DNA from: Kitasatospora xanthocidica
GTDB taxonomy: Bacteria; Actinomycetota; Actinomycetes; Streptomycetales; Streptomycetaceae
Assembly (NCBI RefSeq): GCF_014656195.1
Contig: NZ_BNBY01000013.1
Coordinates: forward strand, 1 to 64,000
Reading direction: 5' to 3'
Length of the DNA stretch: 64,000 bases
Part shown: positions 25,139 to 33,655 of the stretch, piece by piece
Numbering within the stretch: the stretch's first letter is position 1
Layout of the letters: each line of letters begins with the position of its first letter
Notes under the pieces: generated by a model
Told to the model about the DNA's origin: nothing
The model's input: the letters and a program-made list of their open reading frames with translations, nothing else
The model's database searches: none
Program-made: the position numbers and the translations under genes

Positions 25139-25711
25139 TCAGTGCGGTCGTAGTCCGGTGAAGACCACGTCGTAGACGCGTTCGCGGGCCGCGGGGTCGG
25201 CCGCGAGGTGCTCGGTCGCCGCGCCGACGCCGACGAGCAGGGCGATCAGTTCCGGCAGGCCGACCTCGGGGCGGACCGCGCCGGCCTGCTGCGCCCCGGC
25301 CAGGAGTTCGGCGAGCCGGCCGCGCATCTGGTCGCTGGATTCCCGCAGGGAGGCGTGCACGTCGACCCCGGCTTCGGCGAGGGCCCGGGTGAACTCCTGT
25401 TTGCCGGCGGACTGTTCGACCACCAGCCGGAAGCAGGCGAAGAACGCCTCGGCGGGTTCGGTCTCGGCGGCGAGCTGCGCGGCGCGGGCGGTGATGGTCT
25501 CCAGCCGGCGGACCACGACCGCCTCCAGCAGCGCCTCCTTGGTGGGGAAGTGCCGGAAAAGGGTGCCGACCCCGACCCCGGCGGCGCGGGCGATCTCCTC
25601 GGTGGGCACGCCGACGCCGCGGGTGGTGAACACCTCGGTGGCGACGTCGAGCAGCCTGGCGCGGTTGCGGGCCGCGTCCGCGCGCAGCGGTCGTGGCGAA
25701 GCGTCGTTCAT
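25139..25711 (-). CDS. TetR/AcrR-family transcriptional regulator
   Basis: 190 aa. N-terminal TetR helix-turn-helix: RNRARLLDVATEVFTTRGVG, PTEEIARAAGVGVGTLFRHF, PTKEALLEAV. The C-terminal ligand-binding domain is SbtR-like (FFACFRLVVEQSAGKQEFTR, GLPELIALLVGVGAATEHLA). It is divergent from the SnoaL-like gene at 25834, and an inverted repeat lies between them, so it most likely represses that gene and itself. Confidence 0.9.
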   Translation of the reverse strand: MNDASPRPLRADAARNRARLLDVATEVFTTRGVGVPTEEIARAAGVGVGTLFRHFPTKEALLEAVVVRRLETITARAAQLAAETEPAEAFFACFRLVVEQSAGKQEFTRALAEAGVDVHASLRESSDQMRGRLAELLAGAQQAGAVRPEVGLPELIALLVGVGAATEHLAADPAARERVYDVVFTGLRPH

Positions 25712-25791
25712 GGCACCCGTTTTCCGTCCGCGGTGAGCGCGGCACTACCTGTGGACAACCGGAGTGGTCAGTCCGTATCGTTCTAAGCGGA

Positions 25792-25814
25792 GTCGCTGGT
25801 CCGATTCTAGCGAC
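25792..25814. promoter_or_regulatory. Candidate TetR operator
   Basis: GTCGCT-N11-AGCGAC in the 122-bp divergent region between the TetR gene and the SnoaL-like gene, 20 bases before the latter's ATG. Size and symmetry suit a TetR dimer; no direct evidence. Confidence 0.4.
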
Positions 25815-25833
25815 ACGATTCTGGGGGTTGATC

Positions 25834-26268
25834 ATGTCCGAAACGCTGTCGCCGCGCGAGGTCTTCCACGAGCTGCTGACGGGCATCAGTGAAGGACGGT
25901 TCATGGAGGTCACCCGGCTCTACGCTGAGGACACCGTCGTCGAAACCGTCTTCGAACCGGTCGGTCCGCGCCGCTACGAGGGGCGCGCCGTCCTCGCGGA
26001 GCGGTTCGCGCAGGTCGCCGAGCACTCGCCGCTGGAACTGCGGGCGGAGAACGTGGTGGTCCGGGAGACCGACGACCCGGAGGTGGTCGTCGCCGAATGG
26101 GACTACCAGGTGCGCCACCGGGAGACCGGGCGGACCTTCCAATCCGCGAACATCCAGGTCCTGCGGGTCCGCGACGGCCTGATCGTGCACAGCCGCGACT
26201 ACCACGACCACCTGGCCTTCGCCGTGGCCGGCGAACGGCTGGCCGAGCTGGTGGAGGCCCTGGGCTGA
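25834..26268 (+). CDS. SnoaL-like / NTF2-fold protein
   Basis: 144 aa, ATG with GGGGG six bases upstream. NTF2-like fold: SPREVFHELLTGISEGRFME, RLYAEDTVVETVFEPVGPRR, WDYQVRHRETGRTFQSANIQ, VLRVRDGLIVHSRDYHDH. A cone-shaped ligand pocket is expected, but the catalytic residues are not defined for this group. Divergent from the TetR gene, which probably regulates it. Confidence 0.8.
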   Translation: MSETLSPREVFHELLTGISEGRFMEVTRLYAEDTVVETVFEPVGPRRYEGRAVLAERFAQVAEHSPLELRAENVVVRETDDPEVVVAEWDYQVRHRETGRTFQSANIQVLRVRDGLIVHSRDYHDHLAFAVAGERLAELVEALG

Positions 26269-26272
26269 CCCC

Positions 26273-26302
26273 GCCGGGGGCGCTCGGTCGCCGGCCCCCG
26301 GC
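26273..26302. terminator. Bidirectional hairpin between convergent SnoaL-like and LysR genes
   Basis: GCCGGGGGC and GCCCCCGGC form a perfect 9-bp stem with a 12-base loop within the 64 bases separating two convergent stops. Confidence 0.6.
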
Positions 26303-26332
26303 TCCCGCTCGCCGCCCGGCTCCCGCCGCCGT

Positions 26333-27271
26333 TCAGCGGGGGTGGACCCACTCCGGTACCCACGTCCGCGCGCCGTCGCGACTGCCGTCGGCCGCGGCGG
26401 CGAGGTGGGCGCGGAGGGTCGGGAGGGCGGGGTGGGGGTTGTCGCGGTGCCAGAGGAGGGAGTGGGGGTAGACGGGGGTGGGGTCGGTGACGGGGATGAG
26501 GCGCAGGCCGTGGCGGGCGGGCCAGACGTGGCGGGTCCGTTCGCCCATGAAGGTGGCGAGGGCGGGGGTCTCGGCGATGGTGTCGAGGAGGGCGTCGGAG
26601 CCGAAGTTGGGGCCGGTGGCTTCGATGGTGAGGCCGAACTCGGCGACGAGGTCGTCGTAGTAGGCGCCCCATTCGGTGCCGGGGACGATCCCGGGCATCC
26701 AGATCCGGTGGCCGACGAGGTCGGCGAGGGTGACCGACTTGGCGTTGGCCAGGGCGTGGGCGGGGCCGGTGAGCAGCTGGAGCGGTTCGTCGAGGACCCG
26801 GACGGCCGCGATGTCGTCGGGGAGGGGCCGTCCGGGCGCGGTGACGGCGCGGAAGGACGCGTCGAGGGCACCGGAGCGGATGGCGGCGACGGCCGCCTCG
26901 ATCTCGAACAGCATGACCACGTCGAGGTCGATGTCCGGGTGGGTGCGGTGGAAGCCGCGCATCAGGCCGGCCGCGCCGCCGCGGGAGGCGATGACGTCGA
27001 CCCGCAGGGGCCGGCGGCCGGTGTGCACGGAGGCGACGGCGCGCTCGGCGACGCGCAGCAGTTCGCGCGCGTGGGGCAGGAACGCCTGTCCGTCGATGGT
27101 GAGTTCGGCGCCGCGCGGGGTGCGGATGAAGAGGCGTACCCCGAGGTCGCGTTCGAGCGCGGCGACCCGTTTGGAGACGGCCTGCTGGGTGACGGACAGG
27201 TCGACGGCGGCCTTCTGGAACTGGCCGGCTTCGGCGATGGCGGCGAAGGTGCGTACTGCTTCGAGGTCCAC
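26333..27271 (-). CDS. LysR-family transcriptional regulator
   Basis: 312 aa from the GTG at 27271 (VDLEAVRTFAAIAEAGQFQK), the normal N-terminus of LysR proteins; codons further upstream are not typical. Winged helix: AAVDLSVTQQAVSKRVAALE, RDLGVRLFIRTPRGAELT. Effector-binding domain from about residue 90 (LRVDVIASRGGAAGLMRGFH, LTGPAHALANAKSVTLADLV). There is no ribosome site; a TACAGT box eight bases before the start suggests a near-leaderless transcript. Divergent from the MFS gene at 27412, its likely target. Confidence 0.88.
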   Translation of the reverse strand: MDLEAVRTFAAIAEAGQFQKAAVDLSVTQQAVSKRVAALERDLGVRLFIRTPRGAELTIDGQAFLPHARELLRVAERAVASVHTGRRPLRVDVIASRGGAAGLMRGFHRTHPDIDLDVVMLFEIEAAVAAIRSGALDASFRAVTAPGRPLPDDIAAVRVLDEPLQLLTGPAHALANAKSVTLADLVGHRIWMPGIVPGTEWGAYYDDLVAEFGLTIEATGPNFGSDALLDTIAETPALATFMGERTRHVWPARHGLRLIPVTDPTPVYPHSLLWHRDNPHPALPTLRAHLAAAADGSRDGARTWVPEWVHPR

Positions 27272-27289
27272 GCCGACCCACTGTAGTGA

Positions 27290-27304
27290 ACAACCAGTGG
27301 TTGT
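27290..27304. promoter_or_regulatory. 15-bp palindrome in the LysR/MFS divergent region
   Basis: Perfect inverted repeat ACAACCA-G-TGGTTGT, 18 bases from the LysR start and about 108 bases before the MFS ATG. A likely autoregulatory LysR box or binding site of another dimeric regulator. Confidence 0.5.
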
Positions 27305-27411
27305 GCGATGAGCGGCAGACGGTTGTTTGACCTGCCTTTGCGCCGCCCGATTAGCTCTCACCGGTCAACGTCGGTTTGTTCGAACGGGACGTCGAGGGGA
27401 GCGCACCGCGC

Positions 27412-28755
27412 ATGAGGCGCATGAGGCGCATGAGGTCTATGAGGGGCAGGAGCCGGCTGGGCCGGCGGTTCGGCTGGCTGTGGGCGGCGTACGCGGTGAG
27501 CGCGTACGGGTCCGGGCTGGGGTTCGGGGCGTTGCCGATGATCGCCGTGCTGGTGCTGCACGCCGGCCCGGCCGAGGTGTCCGCGCTGTCGGCGGTCGGG
27601 CCGGCGGTCGGGGCGCTGATCGCGGTGCCGCTCGCGCCGTGGGTGGAGTTCCGGCGCAAGCGTCCGGTGATGATCGGGATGGACCTGGCCCGGTTCGCGG
27701 CCATGGCGTCGATCCCGGTGGCCTACGCCCTGGGATGGCTGGGCTTCGTCCAGCTGGTGGTGGTGTCGGTCGTGGTGGCCGCGGCCAAGATCGCGTTCGG
27801 GGCGGCCAGCGGCGCCTACCTCAAGGCGCTCGTCCGGCCGGACGACCTGCTGGTGGCCAACGCCCGCTTCGAGTCCACGAACTGGAGCTCCATCGCGGTC
27901 GGGCCCCCGTTGGGCGGGGCGGCGATCGGCCTGTTCGGGCCGGTCGCCACGGTGCTGGCCGACGCGCTCAGCTACCTGCTGTCCGCGCTGGGCATCGCCG
28001 CGATCGGCGGCCGGGAGGAGCCCCCGCGCCCGAGCGGCGGGAGCGCGGCCCGGTCGGGCGGCGACGGCGCGGCCCGGTCGGGCGGCAGGAGCCCGGCCCG
28101 GTCGGGGGCGCTGCTGGACGGCTGGCGGCACATCCTGGGCGACCCCGGCCTGCGGGCGCTCTACCTCAACAACATGCTCGTCTCCGGGCTGATCATGGCC
28201 ACCGAGCCGGTGCTCGCCGTGCTCCTGCTGCGCCAACTCGGCTTCGCCCCCTGGCAGTACGGCCTCGCGTTCGCCGCGCCCTGCCTCGGTGGGCTGGTCG
28301 GCTCCCGGCTGGCCCGCCGGGTCGTCGCCCGCTACGGGCGGGACCGGGTCTTCCGGACGGTCGGCACCCTGCGCGCGGTCTGGCTGATCGGCCTGGCCTT
28401 CGTCCGTCCGGGCGTCGTCGGACTGGTCACCGTGATCGCCGTGGAGCTGGCGATCATCGTCAACATGAGCCTGTACACCCCGGTGCTCGCCACCTACCGG
28501 CTCGAACGCACCCCCGGCCACCTCGTCGCCCGCACCCTGTCGGCCTGGTCGATCGGCCAGCAGGCGGCCATCGCCACCCTCACCACGCTCGGCGGGCTGC
28601 TCGCCGCTGCCACCGGGCCGCGCACCGCCCTCACGGTCGCGGGACTGCTCATGCTGGCGACCCCGCTCCTGCTGCCCCGACGCGACCAGGTGGAGCAGGG
28701 GCAGGAGCAGGGGCAGGAGGACGAGCAGCAGGAGCCTGCCGGTCGGCGCGCATGA
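27412..28755 (+). CDS. MFS transporter
   Basis: 447 aa from the ATG at 27412 (GGGGAG upstream); three further ATGs follow within 9-bp repeats (CATGAGGCG) encoding Met-Arg-Arg. About 12 membrane helices, with a central cytoplasmic loop rich in Ser/Gly/Arg repeats (RSGGDGAARSGGRSPARSG). The first half contains VEFRRKRPVMIGMDLARFAA, a motif-A-like basic loop, and FESTNWSSIAVGPPLGGAAI, as in the macrolide-efflux/enterobactin-exporter group. The C-terminus is a Gln/Glu-rich tail. Likely drug or siderophore export, regulated by the divergent LysR protein. Its stop overlaps an ATG (ATGA) in front of the next gene, so the two are cotranscribed. Confidence 0.85.
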   Translation: MRRMRRMRSMRGRSRLGRRFGWLWAAYAVSAYGSGLGFGALPMIAVLVLHAGPAEVSALSAVGPAVGALIAVPLAPWVEFRRKRPVMIGMDLARFAAMASIPVAYALGWLGFVQLVVVSVVVAAAKIAFGAASGAYLKALVRPDDLLVANARFESTNWSSIAVGPPLGGAAIGLFGPVATVLADALSYLLSALGIAAIGGREEPPRPSGGSAARSGGDGAARSGGRSPARSGALLDGWRHILGDPGLRALYLNNMLVSGLIMATEPVLAVLLLRQLGFAPWQYGLAFAAPCLGGLVGSRLARRVVARYGRDRVFRTVGTLRAVWLIGLAFVRPGVVGLVTVIAVELAIIVNMSLYTPVLATYRLERTPGHLVARTLSAWSIGQQAAIATLTTLGGLLAAATGPRTALTVAGLLMLATPLLLPRRDQVEQGQEQGQEDEQQEPAGRRA

Positions 28756-28787
28756 CTCACCACCCATCGCCTCAGGAGCCCACCCGT

Positions 28788-29417
28788 ATGAACACGACCC
28801 CTGTGAACACCACCCCCGCGCACACCGCCCTCCTCGTCCTCGACTGCCAGCCCGCGGTCCTGGCCGCGCTGCCCGACGACGGCGACCGCGACGCCCTGCT
28901 CGGCCGCCTGGCGGACGCCGTCGCCGCGGTGCGCGGGGCCGGCGGCACCGTCGCCCACGTCCGCGTCGGCTTCACCGAGGCCGACTGGGACGCGGTTCCG
29001 GACGGCAACACCTCCTTCGCCCCGCTCGCCCGGCACCGCGCCCTGCACCACGAGGACCCCGTCACCGCCGTCCACCAGCGGCTGGCTCCCCGGGAGGGCG
29101 ACATCGTCGTCCGCAAGACCCGTTTCGGCGCCCTGTCCACCACCGACCTCGACCGGCGGCTGCGCGAGCGGGGCATCACCACCCTGGTCGTCGCCGGCCT
29201 CAGCACCGGCGGTGCCGTCCTGTCCACCGTCCTCGACGCGGCCGACCGCGACTACCGGCTGTACGTCCTGTCCGACGGAGTCGCCGACCCGGACCCCGAG
29301 GTCCACGAGGTCCTGCTCCACCGGGTCCTGCCCACGCGGGCCCGCCTCGTCGACACCGCCGGGCTGCGCTCCCTGCTCGGGACCGTCCCCAGCCCCGGGT
29401 CCGCCGCGCCACGGTGA
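28788..29417 (+). CDS. Isochorismatase-fold protein lacking the catalytic Cys
   Basis: 209 aa from the ATG with AGGAG about ten bases upstream (an ATG at 28752 overlapping the MFS stop is the alternative). Isochorismatase-like hydrolase fold: HTALLVLDCQPAVL with the catalytic Asp, DIVVRKTRFGAL with the Lys, and VAGLSTGGAVLSTVLDAADR. In the last motif the usual Cys (GxxTDxCV) is replaced by Ala. A subgroup of actinobacterial members shares this substitution and may not be hydrolytic. Cotranscribed with the MFS transporter. Confidence 0.82.
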   Translation: MNTTPVNTTPAHTALLVLDCQPAVLAALPDDGDRDALLGRLADAVAAVRGAGGTVAHVRVGFTEADWDAVPDGNTSFAPLARHRALHHEDPVTAVHQRLAPREGDIVVRKTRFGALSTTDLDRRLRERGITTLVVAGLSTGGAVLSTVLDAADRDYRLYVLSDGVADPDPEVHEVLLHRVLPTRARLVDTAGLRSLLGTVPSPGSAAPR

Positions 29418-29434
29418 CCGGCATGACCGGCATG

Positions 29435-29478
29435 CCCGACACCGGGAGGGAAGCGGCGAAGTCCCTTCCGGCATCGGG
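29435..29478. terminator. Bidirectional hairpin between convergent genes
   Basis: Imperfect 17-bp stem (14 pairs) with a 10-base loop between the stops of the isochorismatase-fold gene and the convergent serine hydrolase gene. Confidence 0.55.
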
Positions 29479-29495
29479 CCGTCGCCCGTTGTTCC

Positions 29496-30671
29496 TCAGC
29501 TGTCCGTGAGGCCCAGGGCCGTGCGGATCTCGTGGGCCAGCCGGGCATCGAGGCCGCTCGTGGTCATCCGGTTCTTGAGGAGCGCGAAGGAGAACCGGTG
29601 TGCCGGGTCGGCGAAGGCCGTGCTGCCGCCCGACCCGCTGTGGCCGAAGCCGCCCGCCGGGCGCACCGGTGGCGAGGAGTCGTCCCCGATCAGGAAGCCG
29701 AGGCCCGTCGTCCACGGGACGCCCATCATCCGGTCCGCGCCGCGCCCCCTGGCCGTGGTCGCCTCCCGCAGGGTCGGTGCCGAGAGCAGCCGGGGCCCGG
29801 CCGGCCCGCCGCCGTGGGCCAGTTCCGCGTACAGCCGGGCGGTCGCACGCGCGGTCATCACACCGTTGGCGGGCAGCGGTGTGCGGCGGAAGTCGGGGCG
29901 GTTGGCCAGGCCGGCCACCGGGAGCACGCCGTGCGGGACGCAGACGAAGAACGGCGCCCCGGCCGGCATCCGCTCCAGCCGGGCCGCCCAGCCGCCGTCC
30001 TCGCAGGTGGCGAGCCGGGGCAGCAGGCGGTCGGGGACGTGGAAGAGCAGGTCGTCGGCGACCCCGAGGGGCCCGGCCAGTTCCTCGCGGAGGAGGTCAT
30101 CGCAGCCCCGGCCGGTGGCCCGGCGCAGGATCTCGGCGAGCAGCACCCCGTACGTCCAGGCGTGGTAGCCGACGGCGCTGCCGGGCTCCCACAGGGGCTC
30201 CTGCGCGGCCAGCCAGGCGGCCGTGGCCGGGAGGTCCAGCAGCTGTTCGGGGGTCACGTCCGGTGGCAGTTGCGGCAGTCCGGCGGTGTGGGAGAGTACG
30301 TGGCCCACCGTGATCCGGTCCTTGCCGGCCGCGCCGAACTCCGGCCAGTACCGGGCCACCGGGTCCCCGTACGCGAGCGCGCCCCGGTCCACCAGCACCG
30401 CGACCAGGGCGGCGGCCACCCCCTTCCCGGTCGACCAGGCCGGCACCAGGGTGTCCGGCCCCATCGGCCGGCCCGACGCCCGGTCGGCCAGGCCCGCCCA
30501 GGCGTCCACCACCGGCTCGCCGTCCAGCCAGGCGGCGACCTGCACCCCGAGCTCCGCACCGGAGCGGGTGACCTCGTCGAGGATCTCCTCGACCCTCCGC
30601 TGCGCCGGGTTGTCCGGCACCGTTCCGCTTCCCATCGGACCCACCTCGCCCAACAGACCCGCGTCGCCCAT
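29496..30671 (-). CDS. Serine hydrolase, class C beta-lactamase / esterase family
   Basis: 391 aa from the ATG at 30671 (AAGGGG about 13 bases upstream; Met at 30635 is an alternative). Active-site SxxK in VPAWSTGKGVAAAL (Ser80, Lys83), the Tyr motif in VGYHAWTYG, and the third motif in GFGHSGSGG. No signal peptide, so cytoplasmic, like EstB-type esterases rather than secreted beta-lactamases. Ends convergent to the isochorismatase-fold gene. Substrate probably a small ester. Confidence 0.87.
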   Translation of the reverse strand: MGDAGLLGEVGPMGSGTVPDNPAQRRVEEILDEVTRSGAELGVQVAAWLDGEPVVDAWAGLADRASGRPMGPDTLVPAWSTGKGVAAALVAVLVDRGALAYGDPVARYWPEFGAAGKDRITVGHVLSHTAGLPQLPPDVTPEQLLDLPATAAWLAAQEPLWEPGSAVGYHAWTYGVLLAEILRRATGRGCDDLLREELAGPLGVADDLLFHVPDRLLPRLATCEDGGWAARLERMPAGAPFFVCVPHGVLPVAGLANRPDFRRTPLPANGVMTARATARLYAELAHGGGPAGPRLLSAPTLREATTARGRGADRMMGVPWTTGLGFLIGDDSSPPVRPAGGFGHSGSGGSTAFADPAHRFSFALLKNRMTTSGLDARLAHEIRTALGLTDS

Positions 30672-30939
30672 CGGATCCACGTCCCCTTCCGGTCGCCCGG
30701 ACCCACGGAGGCGGGGCCCGTCCAAGGACTGCAACTCGGCGGGGGAGTGGAAGGGTTCCGGAAGCGCCCCGCCCGGTCCTGCGCGGAGGGAGCGGAACGG
30801 ACGGGCCCCTCTCGCCGGGATCAGTGGGCAAACGCCGCCGGATTACCAGGAGTTGATGGTTCGTTTGCCCGGCGGGCGCGGCCGTCCGGCGCGTAGCATC
30901 GGAGGTTCGCATCGGGGAGGGGCCCGGAGAGGGGGGCGT

Positions 30940-32766
30940 GTGGCCGATCGTGCGGTCCGTCGGGGTGCGCTGCGGCGCGGGGCGGTGGCGCTGGCCGTCT
31001 GGTGGCTGTGGATGCCGCTGGTCGCGGTGCTGGTGTGGCTGGTCAAGCACCTGGTGTTCGGCGGGTTCGGGCAGCAGGACCAGAGCTATGTGCTGCTGCT
31101 CCAGCAGGAGTTGTTCCCGCACGGCTCCGTGCTCGACGCGACGCCGCTGTTCTGGGTCTGGGTCGCGGTCGGGCTGTGCGGCACGGTCGGCGCGTTCGGG
31201 TACGTGGCGCAGGAGTCCGGCGCGGGGTTCGGCGGGTGGCGGGTGCGCCTGACGCTGACGCTGACGGTGCTGGCCGTGGTCGGCTCGCTGGTGCGGGTCG
31301 GCACCGGGCTGTGGGACGACGACAAGGACGCGGGCCGCTACTACGCGGCGGCGACCGTGCTCGACATCCCCGCCGGCGGGGCGGGCACACCGCGTTCGGT
31401 GCTGCCCGTGACCGAGCACACCCGTGCCGGCGACGGCCGCCGCTGCGACCTGGTGGGCACCGCGGACGTACCGGCCTGCGTCAAGACCGAACCGATGCCG
31501 GACTTCGACTTCGAGGCCCGCACCGCCTCCTACGCGGCGGCCACCAAGGCGCTCACCGACAGCGCGGGCCTCACCTCCGGGGTCCACCTGATGGGGCACA
31601 GCCTGCACTACCTGCCCGACGCCTCGCAGGGCGGCGGGGTGTGGACGGCCGTCCTGGACGGCTCCGGCGAGCAGCCGATGGAGGGCGTCGCGGTCTGGGA
31701 CGGCCGCTCGAACTCCGTGGCCACCTGCGCGTTCCGCGGCGACCACGCGTTCGGCCGGGCCTTCTCCGGATCCGGGGCCGTCAGCCTGCGCAACCTGCTC
31801 TCCGAACGGTTCCCCGACCTCGTCTACAGCGACCAGGACATCTGGGGCTACTGCGACGGCGCCGACCCCCGCACCGCCCGGCCGGTGGTGGTGATCTCGG
31901 TGGCCCGGCAGACCGGCTGGCGCCAGCGCACCGTCCTGGAGCCGGCCGGGGTCCTGGTCCTGCGCGGCTCGCCGGACGGACGCCCGGACACCACCTACCG
32001 GGCGGAGGTGGAACCGGGCGCACTGCCCGGCGCGGTGTACCCGGCCTCGGTGGTCCGGGCGCAGATCCACGAGGTCCAGTGGCTCGGCGGCCGCGGCGCC
32101 AAGGACGACCGCGGCTTCGGCTACGCCCACACCTCGGCGGCCACGAACGCGGGCAACCCGGGCGAGTTCCTGCTGCGCTCCAAGGAGGACGGCCACCTGT
32201 ACTACGTGACGCCGCTGGTGCCGCGGGAGAGCTCCTCGCAACTGGTGGTGGCGTTCGCCGTCCTCCAGGCCGACCGGACCGGCGGCGGCCTCAACGACCT
32301 GCACGTGTACGTGCGCGGCGACGACAGCCCGTCGGTGAACCTGGACGTGCTGGCCAGCCGGATGGTGTCGTACATGGCGCAGCGGACCGCGATCACCATC
32401 AGCGCAGGGCCGGGCGGCGCGCTGCAGGAGATCGTCCCCTTCGGCCGGGACATGTGGCGCGGCTTCGTCGACTTCAACGGGCAGACCCAGGACTACATCG
32501 ACCTGTCGGGCGACGCCACGGTGACGCCCAACCTGGTGTCGCTGAACGGGGACATCACGGCGCCGGGCGGCGGACAGCCCGCCCCCGCCACCCCTGCGCC
32601 CACCACGCCGACCGCACAGCCGACGGGCCCGCCGCCGACCGCACCGGCGGGCGGGTGCGGCGGCGACCCGGCGCAGCTGTCGACCGGACAGCTCGCGGCC
32701 TGCGTCGCGGACCTGTCCAAGGCGCTCCAGGGCCGCGTCCAGGATCCGCCGCCCGCCAAGCCCTGA
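30940..32766 (+). CDS. Large membrane-anchored hypothetical protein
   Basis: 608 aa from the GTG at 30940, with GGAGAGGGGGGC just upstream. Three N-terminal membrane helices (AVALAVWWLWMPLVAVLVWL; LFWVWVAVGLCGTVGAFGYV; LTLTLTVLAVVGSLVRVGTG) carry a ~430-residue extracytoplasmic domain with several Cys. A Pro/Thr-rich stalk (PAPTTPTAQPTGPPPTAPAG) precedes a short C-terminal domain (GGDPAQLSTGQLAACVADLS). The big domain is beta-rich with no catalytic motif that I recognise. Similar architecture occurs in streptomycete proteins of unknown function. The 268 bases before it carry no other gene. Confidence 0.75.
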   Translation: MADRAVRRGALRRGAVALAVWWLWMPLVAVLVWLVKHLVFGGFGQQDQSYVLLLQQELFPHGSVLDATPLFWVWVAVGLCGTVGAFGYVAQESGAGFGGWRVRLTLTLTVLAVVGSLVRVGTGLWDDDKDAGRYYAAATVLDIPAGGAGTPRSVLPVTEHTRAGDGRRCDLVGTADVPACVKTEPMPDFDFEARTASYAAATKALTDSAGLTSGVHLMGHSLHYLPDASQGGGVWTAVLDGSGEQPMEGVAVWDGRSNSVATCAFRGDHAFGRAFSGSGAVSLRNLLSERFPDLVYSDQDIWGYCDGADPRTARPVVVISVARQTGWRQRTVLEPAGVLVLRGSPDGRPDTTYRAEVEPGALPGAVYPASVVRAQIHEVQWLGGRGAKDDRGFGYAHTSAATNAGNPGEFLLRSKEDGHLYYVTPLVPRESSSQLVVAFAVLQADRTGGGLNDLHVYVRGDDSPSVNLDVLASRMVSYMAQRTAITISAGPGGALQEIVPFGRDMWRGFVDFNGQTQDYIDLSGDATVTPNLVSLNGDITAPGGGQPAPATPAPTTPTAQPTGPPPTAPAGGCGGDPAQLSTGQLAACVADLSKALQGRVQDPPPAKP

Positions 32767-32811
32767 CCGGCCGGGTCACCTCGGCCACCCCGGCCGCCCG
32801 CCGTCCCCGCG

Positions 32812-33195
32812 TCAGGACGGCGTGGCGGCCCGCTCGGACTCGCTGCGCAGGACGCAGAACTCGTTGCCCTCGGGGTCGGCGAGGACCGCCCAGCCCGAAC
32901 CGTCGGGATTCCGCAGGTCGTTGAGCAGGGTGGCACCCAGGGCGAGCAGCCGGTCGACCTCCTGGTCGCGGGAGTCCTCGGGGCGCAGGCAGAGGTGGAT
33001 CCGGTTCTTGACCGTCTTGCCCTCCGGCACCTGGTTGAAGTACAGCACCGGGCCCTCCGTCAGCTGCACCTCCGTCGCCCGGGAGCCGGGCCGGTCCTCC
33101 GGGTGCAGCGGACGACCGGTCACCTTGCTCCAGAACAGGGCCAGCTCATAGGCGTCCGTACAGTCGATCGCCACGTTCTGCAATACCGAGACCAT
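32812..33195 (-). CDS. VOC-superfamily (glyoxalase-like) protein
   Basis: 127 aa, two beta-alpha-beta-beta-beta halves: VSVLQNVAIDCTDAYELALF and RIHLCLRPEDSRDQEVDRLL, ending WAVLADPEGNEFCVL, the conserved DPEGN-F signature. The metal-site residues of true glyoxalase I are not all present. It probably binds or modifies a small molecule, for example a resistance protein of the bleomycin-binding type. Monocistronic. Confidence 0.85.
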   Translation of the reverse strand: MVSVLQNVAIDCTDAYELALFWSKVTGRPLHPEDRPGSRATEVQLTEGPVLYFNQVPEGKTVKNRIHLCLRPEDSRDQEVDRLLALGATLLNDLRNPDGSGWAVLADPEGNEFCVLRSESERAATPS

Positions 33196-33268
33196 GGGCG
33201 TGAGTCTTCCCGATCTTCGTGCCGAACGCCAACGGCCTGCGGACGGCCCGGTCGGCCGTGCGACCCGG

Positions 33269-33655
33269 TCAGGGGCGGAGTTGGAGGGCCAGCGCCATCG
33301 TGTAGCCGACCAGCAGGCCGAAGAGGCAGACCGCCGTCACGTACCGGGGGGTGAACGGCAGTCCGGCCAGGGCCGGGTAGAGCAGGACGGCTCCGCCCGC
33401 CGCGAGGTCGGCGGCGTACAGGCCGCCCGGTGGGGTGATGCCGGTGCTGCGGGCGGCCCAGCCGGTGGCGATCAGGAAGCCGGTGAGCAGGGTGAAGCCG
33501 GAGAGGAGCCCGGAACCGATGCTGGCGAGGGTGGCGTGCGGTTCGGGTGGGGGCTCGTCCTCGGGGGAGTGCGGGCGCAGCCGGTGGGCGACGGCGAGGG
33601 CCCCGGTGGCCAGGAGGGCGGCGGCGACGGCGGCGATCAGCGGTCCGGGGTTCAA
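33269..33655 (-). CDS. Small integral membrane protein, 128 aa
   Basis: TTG start with AGGAG about six bases upstream, overlapping the preceding stop (TTGA), so translation is coupled. Four predicted membrane helices (PLIAAVAAALLATGALAVAH; SGLLSGFTLLTGFLIATGW; LYAADLAAGGAVLLYPALAG; YVTAVCLFGLLVGYTMALAL). No family recognised. The coupling implies it acts with the Pro-rich single-pass protein upstream. Confidence 0.65.
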   Translation of the reverse strand: MNPGPLIAAVAAALLATGALAVAHRLRPHSPEDEPPPEPHATLASIGSGLLSGFTLLTGFLIATGWAARSTGITPPGGLYAADLAAGGAVLLYPALAGLPFTPRYVTAVCLFGLLVGYTMALALQLRP

